Assembly: GCA_001692895.1 (NCBI GenBank)
Contig: KV748205.1
Span: 372,001 to 436,000 of the forward strand
DNA from: Cenococcum geophilum 1.58
Taxonomy: Eukaryota; Ascomycota; Dothideomycetes; Gloniales; Gloniaceae
Direction: 5' to 3'
DNA: 64,000 nucleotides
Position numbers and translations under genes: made by a program. Shown piece by piece: positions 1 to 13,052 of the stretch. The number at the start of each line of letters is the position of its first letter. Position 1 is the first letter of the stretch. The notes beneath the pieces are model-generated. The model was not told where the DNA came from, ran no database searches, and worked only from the letters and a program-made list of their open reading frames with translations.

Positions 1-884
1 ACTTAGGGCATCTGCTCGCATATTATCTATACCTCTAGTATATTAAATCTTAAAATGGTATTCTGTAAGCATCTTTGCCTATCTAACCTATCTTTGGTTA
101 AGTTCCTTTATTATTAGAAATTCTATTAGGTTTTTATAATCCGTTTTAACTATAAATAGTTTCTCTATACCTTATAAGAATGCTTTCTATTCCTTTAATA
201 CTGTAACTATACCTAACAACTCTTTATTATAGATATTATAGTTTAACTCTAGTGGTGTTATCTTCTAACTATAGTATGCTACTAAGTGCTATTTATCCTA
301 ATATTTCTATATAAAGCACGCCCTTAATATATAGTCTAATGCATCTATTTTTATAACCGTTTCTAGTCCTAGTTAATAGATCTTAAGAACTGGCTCCTAG
401 GTAAATAACTCTTTAACTTTCCTAAAGAGTTCTTACTATTCCTCTCCCTATGCCTATAGTTCTTCTTTCTTTATTAATCGCGTAAATAGCTTAATGTCCT
501 TTAACTACTGCGCTATAAACCTCCTATAGTAATTACAAAACCCTAAGAACGATCTTAATTACGTAATGTTCTCTAGTTCTTACTAATTCACTATAGCCTT
601 AATCTTCTTTAGATCTATACTAAGTTAGCCTAGTTTAATAATAAATTTAATAAAATCGGTTTTCCTAGTAAAGAACTCGCATTTCTTAATTACTACTAGT
701 ATTTATTCCTCTTATAGTCTCTTTAAGACCTATTTAACGTATTTCTTATATTCTTCCTTAGTTATTAAGTAGATAATAATATTATTAAGATATACTATAA
801 CAAATTTATCTAAGTATTCTCCTAACACATTATTAATACGCTTTTAAAATATTACTAGTGCGTTTATAAGCCTGAATTGCATAA
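1..884 (-). pseudogene. Gypsy A1 polyprotein, RNase H and RT part (left, edge-truncated)
   Basis: Minus-strand Ty3/gypsy polyprotein, cut by the window edge on the left and by a copia insertion at 885 on the right. Reading leftward, the end of the reverse transcriptase comes first and the RNase H region follows toward position 1. The RT catalytic box, normally YLDD, reads YLNN near 778-795. The same DNA recurs at 37090-37920 (A2) and 49370-50230 (A3) on the minus strand and at 56050-56960 (A4) on the plus strand. Many in-frame TAA/TAG codons make it non-coding today. The frame continues at 6847, so this was one gene before the copia arrived. Confidence in the family is high; individual domain edges are approximate. 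Confidence 0.88.
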
Positions 885-1051
885 TGTTGGTTACACAAGG
901 GGATATCACGTAGCTACGGTTCGTAGATAGTATAATAATTGTTCTTGTTGTTCTTCTTAAAAAAAGGGGTGAGGAACTTAAGGTTCCTCACCACGCTAGT
1001 GCCGCGGCGGCACATGACGGCAATATGCCTTATATGCCTTTATTCCCAATA
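885..1051 (-). repeat. Copia-1 left LTR (3' LTR)
   Basis: 167 bp, starts TGTTGG and ends CAATA (the terminal CA was probably mutated to TA). Next to it inside the element is CTGGCA, the same bases that follow the Copia-2 LTR. It contains two perfect stem-loops: GGTGAGGAAC/GTTCCTCACC with a 5-base loop at 968-992, and GTGCCG/CGGCAC with a 3-base loop at 999-1013. It differs from the right LTR almost only by C/T and G/A transitions, as expected for RIP. Confidence 0.93.
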
Positions 1052-1227
1052 CTGGCAACTCTTCTTTTGTGGTTGCTATATACATATATATATATACCGC
1101 TTAACTAGCGGAACAAAATTAATCCTCCTTACTTACTATTGCTATTATAACATAAGTCTCGCTATCCCAAAATTTGCCTCTTAGCACGTAGTGCTTTCTT
1201 GATTATAAGTTGTGGGTAGGTATCTTA

Positions 1228-1312
1228 TTGGTAGGGCCGCTAAGGCGCTAGCGGTAAACAAGCCAATAGCGATTTTTTATCCCGGGGATGGAAAATCCTA
1301 ATTGGCTGGTTT
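1228..1312. repeat. Shared hairpin module, copy 1 (in Copia-1 3' UTR)
   Basis: About 80 bp starting GGGCCGCTAAGGCGCTAG and carrying an inverted pair GCGATTTT...GGAAAATC. The same module is at 19209-19290 in Copia-2 and at 30668-30745 in the hAT element. It lies between the end of the copia RNase H region and the LTR, so it is in the 3' untranslated part. Function unknown; probably a small inserted repeat or the end of a MITE. Confidence 0.75.
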
Positions 1313-1439
1313 AAGTCAGGGTCTGTAGAATGTGACCAATTAAACAACTTCAACCGCCGGTTAAAGTTCCTAGATATCTTAAGACCTTACGTAACTAAGA
1401 AATTTCTAGGGACTCCCTTTTAACCTAACCTTTAACTTA

Positions 1440-4400
1440 TATACGTAGAGTATTTATATTAATAAACGTCTCTAGTGTCTTATTTGGGTTTACCTTTATT
1501 ATTATATTTACCGGGTTATCTTAGCTATTAATCTATTAAATTTTAAAGAGTTTTTAACACTTATAGGACTGCTAAAGTGCTATAATATTAATTATAAGGC
1601 GCTTCTCCTTTATAATACTAAGCTTAACTAAATACTTATAGAGGGAATATAAGTCGGTGCACATAATTATAGGGATAACGAGAAGTTTGAGTCGATCTAT
1701 AATTATCTTTAGGGTAGTTCTAATTGCAATTACTATATTAACTCCGCCAACTATTCTATATATCTCTAACACTAAAACGCTTTAAGTAATATACTTGCTC
1801 TTGGTTAAGCTTTAATAAATAAGATTACCATAGATCGTAAAGTCATTCTCTCCGGTAGATTTATTTGCGATAATAATTTTATATCCTAGCTAGGAGCTAA
1901 AGTCTTTATTATTTATAAATAATCTATTAATAAATATAAAGAGCTTAGCGGTAGGAAGATTAATAGGCATATAGAGTATTCCCTAATTAAGATGGTTTAT
2001 TTGCTAGAAAAGACGCTTATTTAGGGTAAGGATATCATCCTTAGTTGGTTTCTAGTATTAAGCCATAATAGAGAGATTAAATAAAGCCTTAGGTTAATAG
2101 ATAGAAGTAATATAAGCTCCGCGAGCACGTTACTTTATATATCCTTACTTTAGAGAATTAATATTAATAACGTTAATCTTCTTACCTTAACCCTTCTAGC
2201 GTAAAGCAATGGAATTCCTATTTAGGGAGAGGATGCATCTATTAAAGAGTAATAGTGTTGTTAAGTTAAGCTTTTCCTTTAGCTTTGCTATAAGATTTGC
2301 CTTTATTAGCTCATCCTCTTTAAGAGCTAAGAATTAGTCATCTCCTAAGATAATTATATTATTAGTTTATATACCAATAATTCTAAATAGGGTTCCTGTA
2401 GTTATAATAAGGAAGCAGGGATTAAATATAGAAGTAGTTATTAAAAGCTTCTCTTTATAGTGCTTGCTGTAGGTAGCCTACTAGTAAGTTCCTACCTTTG
2501 CGATTCTATATAATGGCTTAAGCATAACTATAATCGTATCTCTAGGATACTAGTGGCGAATTTACTCCGGAAGGTATGCCAGTATTAAGCGCTAAAGGGG
2601 CGTTTCTAATTAAGTGTAGGCTTAAGTAATATCTCGCAAATAAACCGCTATTCTATTCTTTATTAAGGAGGGAGCTAATATAATAATAACTTATTAACTA
2701 GCTCGTTAAATTATAGGAGATTATATAAGAATTATCTCTTTGCTATTATTATTATACCCTTAAATAATAAGCCTTAATTTCTTAAATAGGGCGTTAGTAG
2801 CCTTGCCCTTAATCTTATTAACTATCCTTAACTTAAAGATGTAAACTCCATCAAACTTAGTAGGGTCATACTTCTTAAATTTAAAGACTCCTCTTGTAAT
2901 AAGACTATCAATCTTCTACTTATTAGATGCTTAGAAAGGAGCTCTAGAAGTTATAATACGACCTTCCTTTTAGAGCTGTTTTGCAAGCTTAAAGTTAGCT
3001 TTCTCCTTAGCTATTATAAAGGCTATTAACAACTTAACTCTATTCTTAATAGCGGCAATAAATTACTTTTTAAAATTAACAAGATGTTGGCGATTTCGTA
3101 ATTCCTTTAGGCGACCTCTACCGCGTTATAGTTGCGGCGTATCTACTATAATTATATTAAAATCGTGGTCGCCTTCTAAAGCACGCTAATCGTAGTTCTC
3201 CTTTAGGGCATCTTTTAGGGCATCCTATAAAGGCTCGGAATTATTATCTTTATAGTAAGGTTTAATAATAGTTAAACGGAATTAAGTAGGTCCGTGAGGC
3301 ATCTAAATAGTATAAGTTTAACCATTAATTATAATAAGTTAGTGTAGGCCTGACCATTCTCCCTTTTTACGCTATACGTATACTTTAGACTAGAGTGGCA
3401 GATCGAGCGTAGTTAAGGTGTTTAGGCCATTTCTTATTCCTAATACGTTATTAACCTAGCGTATAGCATAGAGACATTATACCTTCTTTATTACCTTGCG
3501 AATAGCCTCGGCTTATTATATAACGGAAGGAGATAGTAGAGAATTATTAGTTATTTAAGGGTAGGCGCCAAAGACTAGTAATATAGGTATAAGTCCATCT
3601 AGGCTAGCGGAATTATTAATGGCTTTAACAGCTATTTATAAGGTAAGTTCTTTACTAGCGTCCTTTAGTTCTAAAGAGATAATCTTATATACGCGGCGTA
3701 ATAGCGTATAATATTGCTCTACTTTTTTAATACTATTATATGCCTTAACGGGGACTTCCTTAACCTTAATTACCATTACCTTTATCTACTATCGGAACTT
3801 TACAGATAAGAAGTTCTTTCCTATATCGTAAATAATTTAATTAGGGGGTCCTAAATAGATATTAATCTAGTATAACTAAAGGGTATCCTATGCGTTTCTA
3901 GCTAATATATCTTTTAAAAAACGCGCGGCTTAGAAGGAGGTTAAGAAGTTAATAACTTAGAGTACTAGTTTGCCGCTAAGATATATAACGTTAATAATAA
4001 TATAGAAGTTAAAGTCGTAGTCATTTTTAAGGGTGAACTTAAATCGGCTAGGGGACTTCTAGTTTATTTAATAGTGATAGTAATACTTTATAAGATGCTT
4101 AATTGCCTTAACCTTAACTTTATAGCCTACTTGCTAAAGAACCCTAAGCAATTAATAAACAGATAGGTGGCTAAAACAACAGTGTAGTTAACGTAACTCT
4201 GACTTAGTTAAATGGCTCTAAGCAACACTCTTTTCTGGTTATTAAAGGAGCAGCTAAGGGTAACCCTATTTACGTACAATAGGCACCCGATTATCTCCCT
4301 ACACGAGTATATTCTTAAGGTTGTTAAGCTTAACGTCTAATTTATTTATATCCCTAATACAGAATAGAAACGGAGTATTTGCGGGAATAATATAGAACGT

Positions 4401-6100
4401 AATATATCCTAAGGGGGTTTAAACCCTAATTATGCCAAGAGAGATCGCGGTACCTTTGCTAAAACGTATTATATATTAGCCTGCCGTTAATTAGTTAATC
4501 TAAATAAAAGTATTAAGTTATTAAAGAGCTTAAACTTAAGGTTCTCCTACTATAGATATTTCTACGGCTTTAGTATCTGGTATAATACCATAGAAGATAT
4601 TCGCTAAGTATTTGTTATTAAAGGAGAACGCAGAGCTCTCCTTTAGCTTATTAAAGATATTTAATTTCGTAATAGAATAGAGTATAAATTAGTCATTAAG
4701 AACAGCGACGGTTTGTGTACTATCTACCTTACTATACTTAGTAAAGTATTGGTTGGGTAAGTAGTCCTTAATTTCTATATCCATAAGGAGTTATTCGGTC
4801 TTATTAACCTTACCCTTAAAATCTTTTACGCCTTCGTATTAAACTAGGAAGCTTTAAAAGTAGGGCGTAGTAACCTCACGATTTCTAACGTTTTTTATAC
4901 TTTAACGGAACTTATTATATGCCTCTTTTCGCTTATTAAGGGAGTGTCTAGTTAACCAGCAATTTGGCTTCTTATAAACATAGTACTTCTTCTAGCAATT
5001 ACTTTAAAATAAACCTCCGCAAGGACCTCCATAATTACCTTATAGTTAACGTTAATTATACCCTCTTCCGTATTCCCTACTACGGCCACTATATATTTAA
5101 TTAGTCCAGTTGTAATTATGTTAGTTAGGAATACTTAGTTAGGTAGGGTTTTCGGTATAGAGCTGTTAAGATTTTTATGTTTATATTACAGTACCTATAG
5201 CGGAGCGTAGCTTAGCATATACTCCTTTAAACGTATCTACAGGTTTATATAGCGCTAAGTTACACTTAGGAATGCCACGGCATACTAAGATAACCTAGTC
5301 CCTTAGACTGTTCTTATTTTAGTAAGTTTTGGTAAGGCTATATTAGATTTTCTAGAGTTTATTAAAGAGTAGTTAAAGGCACTCTAAACGAGTCTTTATT
5401 AGGTTAGAAGCGATAACTCTTTAGAATATAGTCTTCTACTATTTAGATATATAAAGCTAGCGATTCTTATTAGTTTTAAAGTAGGCTCTAGTAAGCTAAA
5501 GCATTATATTAAAGCTATAGTTTTTACCCGCAATATAGTTGTAATAGAATGTTATTGCCCGTCCCTTTAATATAACAGAGAAAGCGTAATAGTATTGGTG
5601 GCGTTAAATTCTAACCTTATTGCAACAGTTATAAAAGACCTATAGTTTTGCTCCGAGCATATCGTATAGTTCTCCTTTAAACTTCTTCTCTTCGTCCGAA
5701 TATACCTTTATTAAATTCGTGACTTCTTATAGTAAAGGCTTACCAGTTAGCTAGAGTGGAGGAGGTAGAGGCGGAGCAACTCTAAGTGGGAGAGCACCTC
5801 TAGGTAGAAGAGCAGCTTTAGGTAGGGGGTTAGCGTTCTAGGGGTTTTAATATAAATTAAAGTTGCCTTCCGAAGAATATAGGTTGTTTTTAGGTTTCCG
5901 TAGTTAATATATAATCTTAGCTTCCATCTATATTAGTTCTTTTATACTAGTAATAACGGCCTAAATATTGCTAGTAATTAGGTTACCGTTCTTAGTAACG
6001 TATACCCTATTCCTATAGAGGAAGTCTTAAAAATCCTAAATAATATTAATGTTGCCAAGTGCCTAGGTATCGGCAGTCCATCCTATAAAATCCTCCCTAA
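1440..6100 (-). pseudogene. Copia-1 gag-pol polyprotein, broken
   Basis: Minus-strand copia polyprotein read from about 6100 (gag) to 1440 (RNase H). In the RT part, near 2200-2360, translation gives copia-type residues including IIILGDD followed by FNRCILSLNRNS, corresponding to the conserved 'PLKFNG' stretch downstream of the catalytic box. Stops occur every few codons, nearly all TAA or TAG. A living copia polyprotein of this kind is roughly 1300-1600 residues, so the length fits, but no segment over about 60 codons remains open. The domain order was not verified in the integrase part. Confidence 0.75.
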
Positions 6101-6674
6101 AATACTCCTATAGTTATAAATTAGCGTAGCATCTATTTTAGTAAAATATAATATAGTATAGGAGAAAGCCGTTAACTTATTTTGTGGTATAAGTTGTTAT
6201 ATTAAAGGCGAATTCGTCCTAATCTTTATTGATAAGTTTCGCGTGCTTAGCTACCCCTAGTGGTAAAAAGTCTTTCCAGTTATTTAAAGTAGGCGTAGCT
6301 ATATTTTTAGAGGGAGGGAAGTGTTATTAGTATAGGGATTGTTGTTTGGTACGCGTTTGTCATTTAGTACGCATTTAGACGTGTATTTACGATTATGGGG
6401 CTTAGGACTAGTTTTAGCCTTAAATCGCGAAGACTTATAAAGCGTATTATTCTGCGTAATAGACGCAAGAATCCGTAATCTCAGAAAGGCTTAGGACTAG
6501 TTCTAGCCTTTTAGATCCTTAGATTTATGGAAGAGTTCTATTTAAGGTTTAGGACTAGTTCTGACCTTAAAAGACAGCTTCCTTTAGCACGAGTAGCACT
6601 GGTATAGTAGCTCGTCTCTTCTTAGGAATACCTTACTGTTCTATAGTATAATAGTGAAGTTAACCACTAATCAG

Positions 6675-6841
6675 TGTTGGTTACATAAGGGGATATCACG
6701 TAGCTACGGTTCGTAGATAGTATGATAATTATTCTTGTTGTTCTTCTTAAAGAAAGGGGTGAGGAACTTAAGGTTCCTTACCACGCTAGTGCCGCGGCGG
6801 CACGTGACGGCAATATGCCTTATATGCCTTTATTCCTAATA
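6675..6841 (-). repeat. Copia-1 right LTR (5' LTR)
   Basis: 167 bp, TGTTGG to CTAATA, the same length as the left LTR. The stem-loop at 6758-6782 has one C-to-T change in its right arm compared with the left LTR. Immediately left (inside the element) is ACTAATCAG, whose complement CTGATTAGT is the probable primer-binding region and is shared with Copia-2. Confidence 0.93.
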
Positions 6842-6846
6842 TATAA

Positions 6847-9800
6847 CTAATAGTTTATATAGTCCTTCCTTTAACCTAAAGGCTACCTTCTATTTATTAC
6901 CTTCCTTAATTCTAATCTAGTAGTATGCCTATCTTAGATCTATCTTTATAAAGATTTGCGTATTGCCTATCCTATCTTAGATTTCGCTAATTAAGGGTAA
7001 AGGATACCTATCCTTTTAAGTAATGCTATTTAACTATCTATAGTTAATGCATAGCCTTAGTTTACTATTCTTCTTTAGTATAAACAGTACTAGATATCCC
7101 GCTAATAACTGCGATAGTCTAATATATCCCTTTTATAAGTTTTCTTAGATAAACTCTTTTAACGCTCTCCCTTCTTCTTCGGTAAGCTTATAAATTAGAA
7201 AAAACTTTAGACTTATTTCTAGTTCTAACTCTATTTTATAGTCCTATGCTATATACTTTAATAGCTTTTCACTTTCTAGTAACTACAGTTTCTTGCCGTA
7301 CTTATGGTATCTCTTTAGTATATAACTCAGTCCTTTTTCTATTTCTTTATAGGTTGCTCCTACTTAATACTATACTAACTTAGCTTATTATCACATCTTA
7401 CGGCGTTAAGTATCTCTAATATTGACTTAACCTATAATCCAATTAATCTTTAGATTATATTCCTGTAATTAAGGCATACCTAACACTACCTTATTGTTCC
7501 CTAATAGTAATATATTAAAAGATATCTTAATTTATCTCCCTTTAATGGTTAACTAAATAGGTCCTATTTTAAGATTAATAATCCCTCCTCTATAGGCTAT
7601 TAGATCTTCTAAAATTATTACTAATAGGTAAGGTTCCTCTTTTTGTCTATAAGGTAACCCCATTCTTTTAACTATTATTAATAAGATATAGTTCCTTATT
7701 ACTCCACTATCTATTAATGCCTTAAACTATTAATCTTGCTATTTAACTTATAAATTTAGGTGTTGTCCTTAAATTCCTTTAAGGGTTTAAGGCTTTACTA
7801 CTAGCTCCTTCTAGTCCTATAGGCCTCTACTTTTCCTAACTATTAACTACTTAATCCTATTACACTTAGCTTACTCTTTAGCTAATACCTAGTTTACTTT
7901 TTATCTTCGATATACTATAGATATGTATTCTCTAGGCATTCCTACTACTATTATTCGTCTAAGCATTCTTCTATAAGGAATCTTCCTAGTTAAAGTATTA
8001 AATTTCCTTCTTCTTAAACCTCTGCTAGATGCTATCTATATATATACTTGGCATTCCTATACTATCGCTTATCTATTATCTAGTATATCCTTATAAGGTA
8101 TTTCCGATTCTTTTCTTTTAGATTTTTATATATCTTGTATATATCGTCTACGTATATAATCCATAATAGCGTATAGTATACTAAGTGCTTTAGGTTAACT
8201 CTTAACTTGTTTTTATCCTTAAGTTTAAACCTTTATTATACTAATCTAAACGTTATAACTTCGTTTGCAGGTACTAAGATACATTTCTTACTTCTTTAGT
8301 CCTCTAATCGTTCCTCTAGATCCTTTAACATTATAATTAAGGCTCCTTTAATATGCGTTATGGCCTTTTCTATAATTGGGTAGTTTTAGATAACTTTTTT
8401 ATCTAACCATATATAGAAATCTTCCCACTTATTATTGTGCCTTTGCCTATACCACCTTTAGTATAGCTACTAGAGTGTATACAGCTTGTCTATAAGGAAG
8501 TATTTTCTTATTACTACGTTGTAATAGCCCTTTATATATCGTTTTTTAAACCTAGTTAGGATTTCTAGATCCTCTTTATCTTCTAGTTTAGTAAGCCACT
8601 TAGCTCTTAGTATGCCTGCCCTAGGCCTATTAGTAATTCTTTATACTAATACTCTGTCTTTTATGCGTCCTAATATGCTAGATCTCTTATCTAGTTTCTA
8701 TTCTTGCTATACGATAATTCTTTGCCTGAATTCTTTTATGGTTTTTTTTAGTTTACGTCTCGCGCTCTAATCCTTAAAGTTCTCTTACTTCTTAATCCTA
8801 GTATTAACTTTTCGATCTTTAGCCTAAATACTATATTCTACTAGTAAGTCCTTTAGGTCTATATATCTGTCTCCTAGTTTAGTTACTGTTTATACTATAG
8901 ATTCTCTAATCTATAAAGAAGCCTCTTACCTCTTACCTGTAGGTGTCCTGATTTATACTCCAAATTCTTAACCCTTTAGATTCTTTAATCCTAAGCTTAC
9001 TTCTAACTTAAGCTTAGCTCCAGCCTTAGTCCAACTAGGCTTACTTAGTATTCTTATTTTATCTTAAGAGTCTTAAATCTTACTTATCTCGTCTTAAGAA
9101 TCTTATACTTTTAGGAAACTTCGTCCTAAGCTTATTCGTATATTACTAAACTAAGCCGTTATTCTGCTCCATCGGTTATTATCTGTTATAGGTCCTTAAG
9201 CTTGCCTTATCTCGTCTTAAGAATCTTAGTCGTCTCTTATCTTATCTTAAGAATCTTAAGCCTTTAGCCTTTTGCCTTTATTAAGTGCCGAAGTGGTTTA
9301 CTATCCTACTTCTCTTATATCTTATAAAGCAATAGACATTGTATCTAGTGGGGTCTTAATCCCTACTAATGTTCCCTATTCTATAGTAGAATTATCCTCT
9401 ACTCTTAGTATAACATCTCTAATAGCCGCGTGTTTCTAGTAAACTGCTCTTATTACCTTATTGTTACAAAATGTTTCGCCTATATTAAACTTATTATCTT
9501 TAATGTCCGATCTATAAACTGGTTTATTAGTTCCTCTATATCCTATAGGTGCTGGCTCTTATAGCTAATAGCTTACGCCATACTTAGCGTCCTTATAAAT
9601 TTGGTATGCGTTATTATAACAAAACGTGAAACTTTTAATTAAACATTCTTTTATTCCTTGTAGTATACTATTATCCCTTTATACATATATGTCGTCTACT
9701 ATTAGTCTAGTTCCCTTTATTATATAATATCTCTAACCATCTTTATAATCCCTTATAAAATAACCTTATTTCCCGCAATTTATATAAGCTCCCTCTCTAA

Positions 9801-10797
9801 ACCATTACTTTTGCTATAGAGTCTGCCTAAATGTCTTCTGCTACTAAGATCCCTAGTTTAGCCTCTACTTCTTAGACCTTTAATTACTTAATCCTTATTC
9901 TCTAGGTTTCCACGGTTTCTTACTCTATCTCTTATAGGCTTCTTTAATACCACTTAGGTCTATTAACTCTGCGCCATACTATAGTTTTTAACTTAGCTTT
10001 TGTTATTACGTGCTCTACGCCTTATATAACTGTAGAACTTTATTCTAACCTCTCTTAGCCTGTTCCCTTTAGTAGATCCTATTGTTAATCTTTATCGCTT
10101 AATCTATTAGTTCCCTTAGGGTATCCGCATCTTCTATTAAAATAATTACGTCCTAAACTTTAGCCTTAAGTCCCTATTTATACTGTGCTATAAGCGCCCT
10201 ATTATTCCACTTAACTTATATTGCTAATGTTTGGAACTATATTATATATTTAATTGCTAAGGTTTGTTGCGTAATATCTTAAAGTTTTCTTTCTGCCGTA
10301 GTTACTACCTTTAGGTCCCTAAATATCTATATAAGTCACTCCACGAATCCGTTTTAGCTTAAGAATATAAACCATACCTCTTAGTTTATAGTCGTTATCC
10401 TGTTTGCTTATATCTCTATAAGGTAAGGCTTAAACCACTTAAGTGCTCTTCCTATTAAGAATAATCCGGCATACGCTATTTAATCTATAGGTATCGCCAG
10501 CTTTACTCCCTCTTACGCTACTTTAAAGTACATTTACGTAAGAAATCCTTTAAGCTTTAATCTTTCTCCTAAGTATCTTTTAATTAATGGTAACTTAACC
10601 TTTGCTATGCCTATCCCGTTAATCCTATTTTCTAACATTATATTATTTTCTGTTAACTAGTCGACTATCTCTTATAGTTATCCGACCGTTATAGGTTGCT
10701 ATAAGTTAGTGTCTGTTATATTAGTGTCGTTACCTAACCTTAAAGTAGTTGCCGCCGTTAATAGCGTTATAGTAGCTGCTTTTGGTGGCATATTATC
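6847..10797 (-). pseudogene. Gypsy A1 gag, protease and RT (right part), broken
   Basis: Continuation of A1 upstream of the copia insertion. Reading leftward from about 10797: gag, beginning with Met-Pro-Pro-Lys-Ala-Ala (also seen, decayed, in A4); a CCHC-type zinc knuckle at about 9760-9800 (one Cys-x2-Cys pair still visible on the minus strand); the retropepsin motif with intact Asp-Ser-Gly at 7703-7711; and the first half of reverse transcriptase from about 7300 to 6847. The 5' LTR and leader lie at 10798-11262. Frames are destroyed by TAA/TAG. Gag, nucleic-acid binding, proteolysis and reverse transcription would have been made as one polyprotein. Confidence 0.87.
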
Positions 10798-10849
10798 CGA
10801 CTTATTATATTTAATACTATAACTAGGTAGTAATTATATAACGGAACCT

Positions 10850-11262
10850 TATAGCAAGAACTACAATAGGCTTATTATTGGGCTAGGTGTATAGGAAATG
10901 TAAGTATAATAGTTAACAACGTAATAATAACTAGTAGAGTGGTTGCCTAACAGATTAACTCTAATTATATTCTAAGAATTACTATAAGGAAGGAACTATC
11001 TAGGTAGGGACTAAGGGTCCTTAAATATACAACCGTACTCCTATAAAATCCTTCTTATATGTAATATACGTATGCTCTATCTGCTTTATCGCGGATTATA
11101 TAGATTACACAGATTATATAGATCACCCCACGTGACCTCAGTTACCATTCCTCGTCATATAGCTCTACTAGTTCTATCCTGGACCGTGCCTAAATTAACC
11201 AACTAGCTTCTTCTAACTCTTCCCCAAGTAGTCGTAACATTATACTTAAAGCGTCCGTAATA
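10850..11262 (-). repeat. Gypsy family A 5' LTR of A1
   Basis: 413 bp. The left edge follows the leader sequence CGGAACCT (10842-10849), which is the complement of AGGTTCCG found after the plus-strand LTR of A4 at 52099. The right edge reads CGTCCGTAATA, the complement of the TGTTACGG-type LTR start after RIP. The same LTR occurs at 45231-45637 (407 bp), 46522-46928 (407 bp), 51689-52098 (410 bp, plus) and as a fragment at about 11690-11975 (plus). Confidence 0.88.
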
Positions 11263-11689
11263 TATAGGTAGTGCTCGAGAATCTATCGCGACTATTACGG
11301 GACCTAATATATTGTACTCTTATATATAGTTTTACTTTATAGTAGTCCTTAATATATAAATAGATATATAATAAAAGCTTTAAATTATATAGCCTATTAT
11401 ATACTACTTTTTTTAAAGCTCTTTTTTACTACTTTTAATATCTTTAATATTTTCAATATTTTCGATCTCTACTTATATTTTTATTTTTATTTTTACTTTT
11501 AAGGCCGTCGAAATCGGACTCTATACCTATACAAGGTGACTTAGCCTACGAACCTACTAGTTTTTAAATTTAGTAGAGCTAATATAGAGACGTCGTATAG
11601 CGTATATATTACAGACCTTATAATAAAAATATTATAAATACTTTTTAGTAAACTGGATAGGCTATAAAATGTAATATAGACTACAATAG
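11263..11689. other. Unassigned AT-rich stretch with a T-rich simple repeat
   Basis: No gene recognised. At about 11475-11505 it holds a (TTTTTA)n run, the complement of the A-rich tail seen at 13654-13682, so it may mark the 3' end of a minus-strand LINE fragment. The flanking sequence is too degraded for me to confirm this. Confidence 0.4.
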
Positions 11690-12254
11690 AACTAGTAGAG
11701 CTATATAACGAGTGGTAAGCAAGATTATATAATAAACTCTATAAGATCTATAAGATCTATTATACGTACCCTATATATAAAGGGATTTCTTAGGCGTATA
11801 GTTATATATTAAAGGACTCTTAGTCCCTACCGTAGATAGTTCTCTCTTTTTAGTAAATCTTAGAATATAATTAGAGTTAATCTATTAAGTACTTACTCTA
11901 TAATTAGATCTTATTATTTTATTTGCCTATATACTTAGCCTATTAATAAGTTTATTATAGTACTCCTATAAGGTTTCCTTATATATTTACTACTAAGGTT
12001 ATAGTATATAGACGATAAGATACTACCTAAAGTGTAAATGTAACTGGTTTTAATACTATTTATAGTAGTATCTACTGTAATATTAAGGGGGGATACTAGT
12101 ATATAGGATAACAACTTATAAGTAATTACGATAGTATAACTTAAGGACTTTATAGCTTAGGTGGATAATAACTAACTATTAATTATTAAGCAACTTATAG
12201 ATATAAAGAGAGAAAAGATTAAAATGCCGTTAGTTAAAAGGGTTATAAGGGAAA
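11690..12254 (+). mobile_element. Gypsy family A fragment: partial LTR plus gag start, plus strand
   Basis: From about 11690 to 11975 this is the family A LTR in plus orientation, lacking its first 120 or so bases (compare AGAGCTATATAACGAG at both 11697 and 51785). It is followed by AGGTTTCC, the primer-binding region, and by 270 bp that align to the A4 leader and gag start at 52099-52370 but are heavily mutated. The fragment faces A1, whose 5' LTR ends 430 bp to the left, so two family A 5' ends lie back to back. It stops where the next LTR-like fragment begins. Confidence 0.7.
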
Positions 12255-12480
12255 AATTGTAAGCTATATTGCCTAGGTGTATAGTAGGGAGTAAGTAAGC
12301 CAAGTATAAGTTATTGAATAATTAATAAAAGAGAGGGCGATATAGTAAAGAGTATAGCAGTAGCCTTATATAGAGATAAACTAATAATAAGGGAAGGGCT
12401 GCAAGCCTAAGTAAAGGAGAAAAGATCCCTTATATTGCCCCCCCCTTTATTAGGGCTAGCCCCTAGCCTATTTATATAAA
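12255..12480 (+). repeat. Decayed relative of the 450-bp solo LTR at 35663
   Basis: Aligns by eye to about 35685-35890 in the same orientation: shared landmarks are GGTGTA-GTAGGGAG, GATATRGTAAAGAGTA, and GGCTGCAAGCC. Here nearly every CpA or CpG of the 35-kb copy is changed to TpA, so this is an old RIP-mutated copy of an LTR family that also has a nearly clean copy in the window. Its ends are not clear. Confidence 0.65.
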
Positions 12481-13049
12481 CAAATAGATTTCTATATATA
12501 AAGGAAGGTAAGTAATATAAAAGCCTTACTTATGTAGGGAAATAGGGAGAAAGACTAGCCAAATAGCCTTAATAAAAACCTTAACCTATAGCTAAAACCT
12601 AATAGGAAAAAAGGTCTATTTAGGAAAGGAAAGAATATCTATAAGTAGGGTAAGACTTAATCGTATACGATTAATCTTAAAGAGATAACCGTATATAGTT
12701 AAGTCTTGACAGCTTTTTAGCTAATAGCTAGATGGTCTTTACTTAGAGCCAGTTTAATTATATAGGATCTTTAAGCTATTGCTCTTTAAGCTATAGCTAT
12801 AGCTTAAGGAATAATATTTAACTATAATGGGATCTTTTAAGCTAAGCTATAGCTTTTAGAGCAAGCCGTAGCTCTTTAGTGGGCCGTAGCTCTATAAGAG
12901 ATAATCGCCTATAATTAGGTCTTAGTAGCCCTTTATAAGCGCTTTATAATAAAGGAAAACACTATACTAGGATCTATAAAGGAAACTATTTCTTTTCTCT
13001 TAAAGCCCCTAAGGATAGATATCCTAAAAAGCTATAGTAGGCCTTCTTT
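12481..13049. other. Unassigned stretch with short AGCTATAGCT-type repeats
   Basis: I recognise no domain. Around 12750-12900 there is a cluster of short, partly palindromic repeats (TTTAAGCTATAGCTATAGCTT-like). The right part from about 12905 may already belong to the LINE reading frame that becomes clear at 13053. Confidence 0.35.
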
Positions 13050-13052
13050 TAG

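Larger units (their letters stand above)
885..6841 (-). mobile_element. Copia-1, complete Ty1/copia LTR retrotransposon (RIP-mutated)
   Basis: Complete element of 5957 bp with two 167-bp LTRs (885-1051 and 6675-6841) flanked by a 5-bp target duplication, CATAA (880-884) and TATAA (6842-6846), which differ by one C-to-T change. The coding strand is minus, so the 5' LTR is the right one. Its leader begins CTGATTAGT, shared with Copia-2, and the last bases before the 3' LTR read TGCCAG, also shared. Translation of the minus strand shows copia RT sequence around the catalytic region (about 2280-2400, reading IIILGDD on from the DD box) and RNase H toward 1440. Stops are dense throughout. It sits inside the RT gene of gypsy A1, hence is younger than A1. 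Confidence 0.93.

Noticed and set aside
939..1184. 81-codon plus-strand frame
   Set aside because: It starts within the Copia-1 LTR and runs into the element 3' UTR on the non-coding strand.
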